From contig NZ_JAKUKA010000001.1 in assembly GCF_023156195.1 (NCBI RefSeq), forward strand, positions 248,001 to 312,000: DNA of 64,000 nucleotides, given 5' to 3'. The notes under the pieces are model-generated. The model was not told where the DNA came from and searched no databases. It saw nothing but the letters and a program-made list of their open reading frames with translations. Every line of letters begins with the position of its first letter. Within the stretch, counting starts at the first letter, position 1. This document shows, piece by piece, positions 59,077 to 64,000 of this stretch. The stretch comes from Chitinophaga sedimenti (lineage in GTDB: Bacteria > Bacteroidota > Bacteroidia > Chitinophagales > Chitinophagaceae). The position numbers and the translations under genes are program-made.

Positions 59077-59856
59077 ATGCTTCCCCAATTCATTACAGTA
59101 CACCAAAACGTTGCGCCCCACGTTGCGCACATCCGCCTTAACAGGCCCAATGAACTGAATGCCCTGAACCTGCAACTGATGGGCGAGTTGCGCGATGCAC
59201 TCAAAGCGCTGGATGCGGACGATGACATTCGCGCGATCGTGCTGAGCGGTAACGACAAAGCGTTTGCGGCGGGTGCAGACATCCGGGAGATGGCGAACAA
59301 AAGCGCCATCGATATGTTTATAACAGACCAGTTCAGTACCTGGGACGCTATCAAAAAAATCAAGAAGCCGATGATTGCCGCTGTCAGCGGATTTGCGCTG
59401 GGCGGCGGTTGTGAGCTCACTATGCTCTGCGATATGATCGTGGCCAGCGAAACCGCGCGGTTCGGTCAGCCGGAAATTAAAATTGGCGTAATGCCCGGCG
59501 CAGGCGGCACACAACGGCTTACCCGCGCCATCGGCAAGGCAAGGGCAATGGAAATGGTGCTTACGGGCCGTTTTATTACCGCGCAGGAAGCATTGGATGC
59601 AGGACTCATTAACAAAGTAGTGCCGGTTGAACTATATTTGCAGGAAGCCATTAAACTGGCCTCGGAAATCGCTGCATTAAGTCCGCTCGCCGTTAAAATG
59701 GCGAAAGAAGCGGTGTTGAAGTCGTTCGATACCACATTGGAAGAAGGTTTGCACTTTGAGCGGAAGAATTTTTACCTGCTGTTTGCCGCCGAAGATCAGA
59801 AGGAAGGCATGCAGGCTTTTGTGGAAAAACGGGCCCCGGTGTTTAAAGGGAGATAA
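59077..59856 (+). CDS. Enoyl-CoA hydratase (crotonase family)
   Basis: 259 residues, intact. It hydrates 2-enoyl-CoA to 3-hydroxyacyl-CoA in fatty acid or amino acid degradation. The oxyanion-hole segments FAAGADI (63-69) and ALGGGCELTM (107-116), and the catalytic pair Glu 113 and Glu 133 (GQPEIKIG) spaced by 20 as in rat crotonase, are all present, so hydratase activity rather than another crotonase reaction is likely. C-terminal FERKNFYLLFAAEDQKEGMQAFVEKR is typical. It follows the DUF3667 gene closely and precedes the carbonic anhydrase gene by 30 bases. Confidence 0.93.
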   Translation: MLPQFITVHQNVAPHVAHIRLNRPNELNALNLQLMGELRDALKALDADDDIRAIVLSGNDKAFAAGADIREMANKSAIDMFITDQFSTWDAIKKIKKPMIAAVSGFALGGGCELTMLCDMIVASETARFGQPEIKIGVMPGAGGTQRLTRAIGKARAMEMVLTGRFITAQEALDAGLINKVVPVELYLQEAIKLASEIAALSPLAVKMAKEAVLKSFDTTLEEGLHFERKNFYLLFAAEDQKEGMQAFVEKRAPVFKGR

Positions 59857-59886
59857 CCATCAACATATAAAAATCAGATACTGACT

Positions 59887-60519
59887 ATGAACCCATTCGA
59901 AACCTTACTGGAAAACAACAAAGTGTGGGCCAGTGAAAAAGTGAAGACAGATCCAGACTTTTTCAAACACCTTTCCGAACAACAGGCGCCAAAGTTCCTG
60001 TGGATCGGCTGTTCCGACAGTCGCGTGCCCGCCAATGAAATCACCAATACCCAGCCCGGCGAGATATTCGTACACCGCAATGTGGCCAACATGGTGGTGC
60101 ATACGGATTTAAACCTGATCACGGTGATCGAGTATGCGGTGAACGTGTTGAAAGTAGAACACGTACTGGTGGTAGGCCACTATGGTTGTGGTGGTGTGAA
60201 AGCCGCGCTTACCAATAAAAACTATGGTATTATTAACCGCTGGCTGAAGCATATCAAGGACGTTTACCGTTTTCACCGCGATGAGCTGGACGCCATCCCC
60301 ACGGAGGAAGGCCGTACCGACCGCCTGGTGGAACTGAACGTGGTGGAGCAGGTGATGAACCTAGCGAAATCAAACACCATCCAGGAGGCCTGGCACCGCG
60401 ATCAGCGGCCGCACCTGCATGGCTGGGTATATGGTCTTAAAGATGGTCTCATTAATCCCGTGTTCCATATGGCGCCGGGTACCCATATTGATCCGATATA
60501 CGAATACGACATGGAGTAA
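59887..60519 (+). CDS. can: Beta-class carbonic anhydrase
   Basis: 210 residues, intact. Zinc ligands and catalytic dyad of the beta class are visible: CSDSRV (Cys 42, Asp 44, Arg 46) and GHYGCGG (His 98, Cys 101). Interconverts carbon dioxide and bicarbonate in the cytosol, supplying bicarbonate for carboxylases. HRNVANMV and the C-terminal LHGWVYGLKDGLI are also family features. The gene is followed after 12 bases by the Ivy-like lipoprotein gene; cotranscription is likely but a functional link is not obvious. Confidence 0.95.
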   Translation: MNPFETLLENNKVWASEKVKTDPDFFKHLSEQQAPKFLWIGCSDSRVPANEITNTQPGEIFVHRNVANMVVHTDLNLITVIEYAVNVLKVEHVLVVGHYGCGGVKAALTNKNYGIINRWLKHIKDVYRFHRDELDAIPTEEGRTDRLVELNVVEQVMNLAKSNTIQEAWHRDQRPHLHGWVYGLKDGLINPVFHMAPGTHIDPIYEYDME

Positions 60520-60531
60520 AAACTATCGCTT

Positions 60532-61059
60532 ATGAAGAAATGGCTCATCGTAGCAGTGTTGTTGCAGGGTAGTATAATATGCATATCCTGTAAAAATAGC
60601 AACACAAAAGGAAAGCCCGCCAAACGCCGCCCCGATTCGGTGGTGATGGTGAACACGGATACCATGATCCAGGCTACGGACACCAGCATCATTGCCGTTG
60701 CGATGCCTTCCTGGACGGTTTTTGAGCGCTTTAACGGCAAATATGCACACGATGTAAAGCTGTTTGACCAGGAGCCATTAAAAGCCCGATTAAAAGCCCT
60801 GTTAGGCGATCAGTTCAAACCGTTCCTGGAGCGTCATAAAACCACGCCGCCCATTGCGGTGGAAAACGCACAGCTGTACTCGGAAGGTTGCCGGCCGCAC
60901 GATTGTTCCGAGGAGGAATCTGCACTGGTGATCGATATGAAAAAAGATGTGCTGTACGCGGGGATTGCCATTCGCAAACAGGTGCACCTGTTCTCGGAGA
61001 AAGGCGATACCGCGTATCCGGTGAGCCTGGTGAAGTGGAAAGCAAAGTTTAACGAATAG
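60532..61059 (+). CDS. Lipoprotein with Ivy-like (lysozyme inhibitor) signature
   Basis: 175 residues. Lipoprotein signal with Cys 20 (IICISCKNS), a Thr/Asp-rich linker and then a domain of about 115 residues. The key feature is GCRPHDC (Cys 120 and Cys 125), matching the CKPHDC loop by which Ivy inhibits C-type lysozyme; VIDMKKDVLYAGI after it also fits the fold, as does WTVFERFNGKYAHDV before it. Assignment rests on this motif and general layout and was not checked by search. It follows the carbonic anhydrase gene closely and ends at a strong bidirectional terminator. Confidence 0.62.
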   Translation: MKKWLIVAVLLQGSIICISCKNSNTKGKPAKRRPDSVVMVNTDTMIQATDTSIIAVAMPSWTVFERFNGKYAHDVKLFDQEPLKARLKALLGDQFKPFLERHKTTPPIAVENAQLYSEGCRPHDCSEEESALVIDMKKDVLYAGIAIRKQVHLFSEKGDTAYPVSLVKWKAKFNE

Positions 61060-61063
61060 TAAA

Positions 61064-61098
61064 AGAAAACGCCGGAGTTCAATGCTCCGGCGTTTTCT
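61064..61098. terminator. Strong bidirectional terminator
   Basis: Long stem AGAAAACGCCGGAG/CTCCGGCGTTTTCT with a short loop, between the convergent Ivy-like gene and tex. Confidence 0.85.
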
Positions 61099-61105
61099 TT
61101 AAACC

Positions 61106-63376
61106 TTAATCAAACTTCTTTTTCAGTGCCAGCAATTTGGCCTGGAAGTCGTTTAACGGCGCCTCTTTTTTAGGCTGCTTGTTGTTATTGTTGTTACGGT
61201 TGTTGTTATTGTTGTCCCTGCGCTGACCGCCGCCTTGCGCCGGTTCATTATCTTTCATCGACAAAGAAATGCGTTTGCGGTGAACATCTATTTCCAGCAC
61301 CGTTACCATCACTTTCTGGTTCAGTTTCACGGCTTCGCTGGGGTTGCTGATAAAGCGGTTCGACAGGTGGGAGATGTGCACCAGGCCATCTTGTTTCACT
61401 CCTATGTCCACGAACGCGCCAAAAGCCGTAATGTTCGTTACCACGCCAGGCAGTTGCATGCCGGGTTTCACGTCTTCCATGGATTTGATGCCTTCGGCAT
61501 ATTCGAAGATCGCGATTTCATCACGCGGGTCGCGGCTGGGTTTTTCCAGCTCTTTCATGATGTCTTCGATCGTGAGGAGGCCCACTTCTTCGGTGATATA
61601 TTCTTTCGGGTTGATTTTCTTACGCAGGTCGGTCTGGCCGATCAATTCCTGTACCGTGCAGTGCTGTTTGGCAGCCATTGCTTCGATTACCTCGTAGCGT
61701 TCGGGATGCACCGCGGAGTTGTCCAGCGGGTTGTCGCCGTTCTCAATGCGCAGGAAGCCCGCACACTGTTCGAACGCTTTATCGCCCAAACGGGTTACTT
61801 TTTTCAGCTCTTTACGGTTTTTGAAAGCGCCGTTCTCCTTACGGTATTTAACGATGTTTTCCGCCAGAGAAGGGCCAAGACCGGAAACGTATGCCAGCAG
61901 GTGTTTGGAAGCAGTATTCAGGTTTACGCCCACGTTGTTCACGCAGCTGATCACCACGCGGTCCAGGCTCTGTTTCAGGTGGCTCTGGTTCACATCGTGC
62001 TGGTATTGACCAACACCAATGGCTTTCGGATCTATTTTCACCAGTTCCGCCAGCGGATCGATCAGCCTGCGGCCGATGGATACAGCACCACGTACCGTTA
62101 CGTCGTGATCGGGGAATTCTTCACGGGCTACCTCGGAAGCGGAGTACACGGAGGCGCCGCTTTCGTTCACCATGAACACGATTACCTTTTTACCGAAGTC
62201 GATCTTTTTCACGAATTCTTCGGTTTCGCGGCCTGCGGTACCGTTACCTACTGCGATGGCAGCCGTATCGTAGCGGTCTACCCACTTTTTCAGCAGGTGT
62301 TCCGCATCGTCGCGTTTGTAATTTTTTTCCAGGGGATAAATAACGTCGTTGTCGAGCATGTTACCCTGGTTGTCCAGTGCTACAATTTTACAGCCGGTAC
62401 GGTAACCGGGGTCGATCGCGATGACCGCTTTAGGACCCAGCGGCGCCGCCAGCAGCAGCTGTCGCAGATTTTCCGCGAATACTTCGATCGCTTCCGCGTC
62501 GGCGCGTTCTTTTGCCTGGGCGCGGAATTCGTTTTCCAGCGATGGGCGCAGCAGGCGTTTGTAGGCGTCTGTACCGGCTTTGAGCATTTGCTCGCCGGAA
62601 GGCGTATTTCTTTTCGTGATGAACTGATCGGAGATGATGTCGATCGCATCTTCCTCTACCGGGGCAATGGTGCCGTACAGGAAACCTTCCGCTTCGCCGC
62701 GCAGGATGGCCAGTACACGGTGGGAGGGGATGGTGGTAATATCTTCGTTAAAGTCGAAATAGTCTTTGTACTTCACGCCTTCCTCTTCTTTACCTTCAAT
62801 CACTTTAGCCGCGAATTTGGAGGTGTTGTTAAAGAGTTTACGCATTTTATCACGCAGCTCGGCATTTTCGTTCATGCGCTCCGCGATGATGTCGCGCGCA
62901 CCTTTCAGTGCATCGTCGCCCGTGAGCACCTGTTCGTTCAGGTACCCCTTGATGATTTCGTCGAGGGCGCCGGGTTCCTGCTGGTCCATAATAAGATTGG
63001 CCAGTGGCTCCAGTCCCTTTTCGATGGCGGCCATCGCGCGGGTTTTACGTTTGGGTTTGTAGGGCAGGTACATGTCTTCCAGCTCGGTCAGCACCCAGGA
63101 AGCCTCCAGTTTTTCCGGGAGCTCCGGCGTCATTTTCTCCTGCTCTGTGATCGTCTTGATGATGAAGGCGCGACGTTCGTCCACTTCCTTGTAGCGTTTC
63201 TGCAGGTCTTCGATTTTCGCGATCTGTACCTCATCGAGGCTACCAGTCACCTCTTTACGGTAACGGCTGATGAAGGGCACGGTAGAGCCTTCGGCCAGCA
63301 GGTTCATGGTATTCTCTGCCTGCTTCTTCGCAATTCCCAGTTCGGAGGAAATCAGGTCAATGTGTTTCGCATTCAT
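61106..63376 (-). CDS. tex: Tex-family transcription accessory protein
   Basis: 756 residues, intact, normal length. RNA-binding protein of the Tex family, a broadly conserved factor that affects transcription and stress tolerance. Order: N-terminal helical domain (STVPFISRYRKEVTGSLDE), the RNase H-like domain (VIAIDPGYRTGCKIVALD), helix-hairpin-helix part (NLNTASKHLLAYVSGLG), and an S1 domain (about 640-708: GVVTNITAFGAFVDIGVKQDGLVHISHLS). The tail after the S1 domain is unusual: an Asn-rich linker (codon repeats at about 61181-61217) followed by a Lys-rich end (LNDFQAKLLALKKKFD). Confidence 0.95.
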   Translation of the reverse strand: MNAKHIDLISSELGIAKKQAENTMNLLAEGSTVPFISRYRKEVTGSLDEVQIAKIEDLQKRYKEVDERRAFIIKTITEQEKMTPELPEKLEASWVLTELEDMYLPYKPKRKTRAMAAIEKGLEPLANLIMDQQEPGALDEIIKGYLNEQVLTGDDALKGARDIIAERMNENAELRDKMRKLFNNTSKFAAKVIEGKEEEGVKYKDYFDFNEDITTIPSHRVLAILRGEAEGFLYGTIAPVEEDAIDIISDQFITKRNTPSGEQMLKAGTDAYKRLLRPSLENEFRAQAKERADAEAIEVFAENLRQLLLAAPLGPKAVIAIDPGYRTGCKIVALDNQGNMLDNDVIYPLEKNYKRDDAEHLLKKWVDRYDTAAIAVGNGTAGRETEEFVKKIDFGKKVIVFMVNESGASVYSASEVAREEFPDHDVTVRGAVSIGRRLIDPLAELVKIDPKAIGVGQYQHDVNQSHLKQSLDRVVISCVNNVGVNLNTASKHLLAYVSGLGPSLAENIVKYRKENGAFKNRKELKKVTRLGDKAFEQCAGFLRIENGDNPLDNSAVHPERYEVIEAMAAKQHCTVQELIGQTDLRKKINPKEYITEEVGLLTIEDIMKELEKPSRDPRDEIAIFEYAEGIKSMEDVKPGMQLPGVVTNITAFGAFVDIGVKQDGLVHISHLSNRFISNPSEAVKLNQKVMVTVLEIDVHRKRISLSMKDNEPAQGGGQRRDNNNNNRNNNNNKQPKKEAPLNDFQAKLLALKKKFD
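61181..61217 (-). repeat. Asn-codon repeat in the tex tail
   Basis: Run of AAC/AAT codons (two blocks of five Asn separated by Arg) encoding a low-complexity linker between the S1 domain and the Lys-rich tail. Such trinucleotide tracts vary in length by slippage. Confidence 0.7.
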
Positions 63377-63445
63377 AATAATATCAATAATTTATTCTTT
63401 TTTTTAGGGGATGGAAACGCCGCTGAGGCATTTCGCTCCGGGCCG

Positions 63446-63475
63446 CAAAGCTAATTAAATTGGCTTATCCGCCAA
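63446..63475 (-). promoter_or_regulatory. Promoter of tex
   Basis: On the minus strand, TTG (63475-63473), a 19-base spacer and TAGCTTTG (63453-63446), an exact -7 box, about 70 bases before the tex start at 63376. Confidence 0.65.
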
Positions 63476-63616
63476 GAAAAAGAAATTAACAGTTTTTTGC
63501 ATATACATTAAGGCCCGAAATTTGCTGTAAGACACACATTATCAACCTATTTGCCATCTTTTTACTTCGGGGCACAAATACTTTGTATTTTGCCGGCTGT
63601 TCCTAACAACGTTTGA

Positions 63617-64000
63617 ATGGAAAATAAACATACCTTCAGTAGCTTACTGGCTATTATGGACGATCTCCGGGAGAAATGCCCCTGGGACCGCAAACAAACG
63701 CTTCAGAGCCTGCGGCAGCAAACCATCGAGGAGCTGTACGAACTGACCGACGCCATTACCGATACCGACTGGAAAGCTATCCGCGAAGAGCTGGGCGACC
63801 TGCTGCTCCATATCGTTTTTATGCCAAAATAGGCGCCGAACAAAACCAGTTTACCATAGATGATGTGATCAATGGCATCTGTGAAAAGCTGATTTCCCGG
63901 CATCCGCATATTTATGGTGATGTAAAGGTAGAAAATGAAGAGCAGGTGAAGCAGAACTGGGAAAAACTCAAACTGAAAGAAGGAAAGAAATCGGTCCTCA
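63617..64000 (+). CDS. mazG: Nucleoside triphosphate pyrophosphohydrolase MazG, 5' part (one frame break)
   Basis: The first about 128 residues are in the window; the gene continues beyond it. It hydrolyses (d)NTPs to monophosphates and pyrophosphate. MazG features: LREKCPWDRKQTLQSLRQQTIEELYEL, DWKAIREELGDLLLHIVF (the EExxD-type metal site) and ISRHPHIYGDVKVENEEQVKQNWEKLK. As read, a stop follows VFMPK; one base is missing from the T run at 63816-63820, and adding it gives LLLHIVFYAKIGAEQNQFTIDDVI without stops to the window end. Confidence 0.92.

Noticed and set aside
61235..63454. 739-codon open frame opposite tex
   Set aside because: Exact antisense shadow of an intact, well-recognised gene in GC-rich sequence; low-complexity Phe/Val/His content and no domain.

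Overview
The window looks like a chromosome segment of a Bacteroidota species, most likely a Chitinophagaceae member (Chitinophaga-like). The evidence is several SusC/SusD pairs, two ECF sigma/FecR/SusC modules, a type IX secretion sorting domain, many secreted glycosidases and lipoproteins, and promoters with the Bacteroidota TANNTTTG -7 box. No insertion sequence, CRISPR array, rRNA or phage gene was seen.

Layout. 1-3.3 kb: end of a SusD gene and a secreted metzincin-type protease. 3.3-11.8 kb: housekeeping and sensory genes, two tRNAs (Gly, Leu), a decayed M16 peptidase, an S41 peptidase bracketed by two related inverted hairpins, a VOC protein, a TPR-histidine kinase and a hypothetical gene with phased TGTCG repeats upstream. 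12-20.3 kb: GH97, a DUF6055/T9SS secreted protein and a GH78 rhamnosidase. 21-31 kb: ECF sigma, FecR, SusC with STN domain, SusD and a TlpA-like protein, convergent with a mauE-like gene and three paralogous small secreted two-cysteine proteins. From about 23.57 kb this block is clearly more AT-rich than its surroundings. 31.5-36.1 kb: AraC-type regulator, a DUF6194 remnant and small genes. 36.2-48.4 kb (minus strand): a second sigma/FecR/SusC/SusD locus with an (alpha/alpha)6 glycosidase, a GH43-like protein, a sugar isomerase-like protein and a DUF1080 hydrolase; these fit glycan binding, import and breakdown. 48.5-64 kb: a deleted beta-barrel gene, GNAT, SRPBCC, a formylglycine-generating-enzyme-like gene coupled to GH78, RidA-like, a second DUF1080, DUF3667, enoyl-CoA hydratase, carbonic anhydrase, an Ivy-like lipoprotein, tex and the start of mazG.

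The best candidate for an undescribed system is the 27.9-30.8 kb cassette: TlpA-like thiol protein, MauE/DoxX-type membrane redox protein and three two-cysteine secreted small proteins beside a regulated SusCD pair.

Caution on quality: 23 otherwise full-length genes contain about 37 single-base frame breaks. Of these, 29 are one-base losses, nearly all in homopolymers, which is the signature of long-read assembly error rather than of pseudogenes. I annotate those genes across the breaks and give the position of each break. Two loci (M16 remnant, beta-barrel remnant) show real internal deletions and are called pseudogenes.
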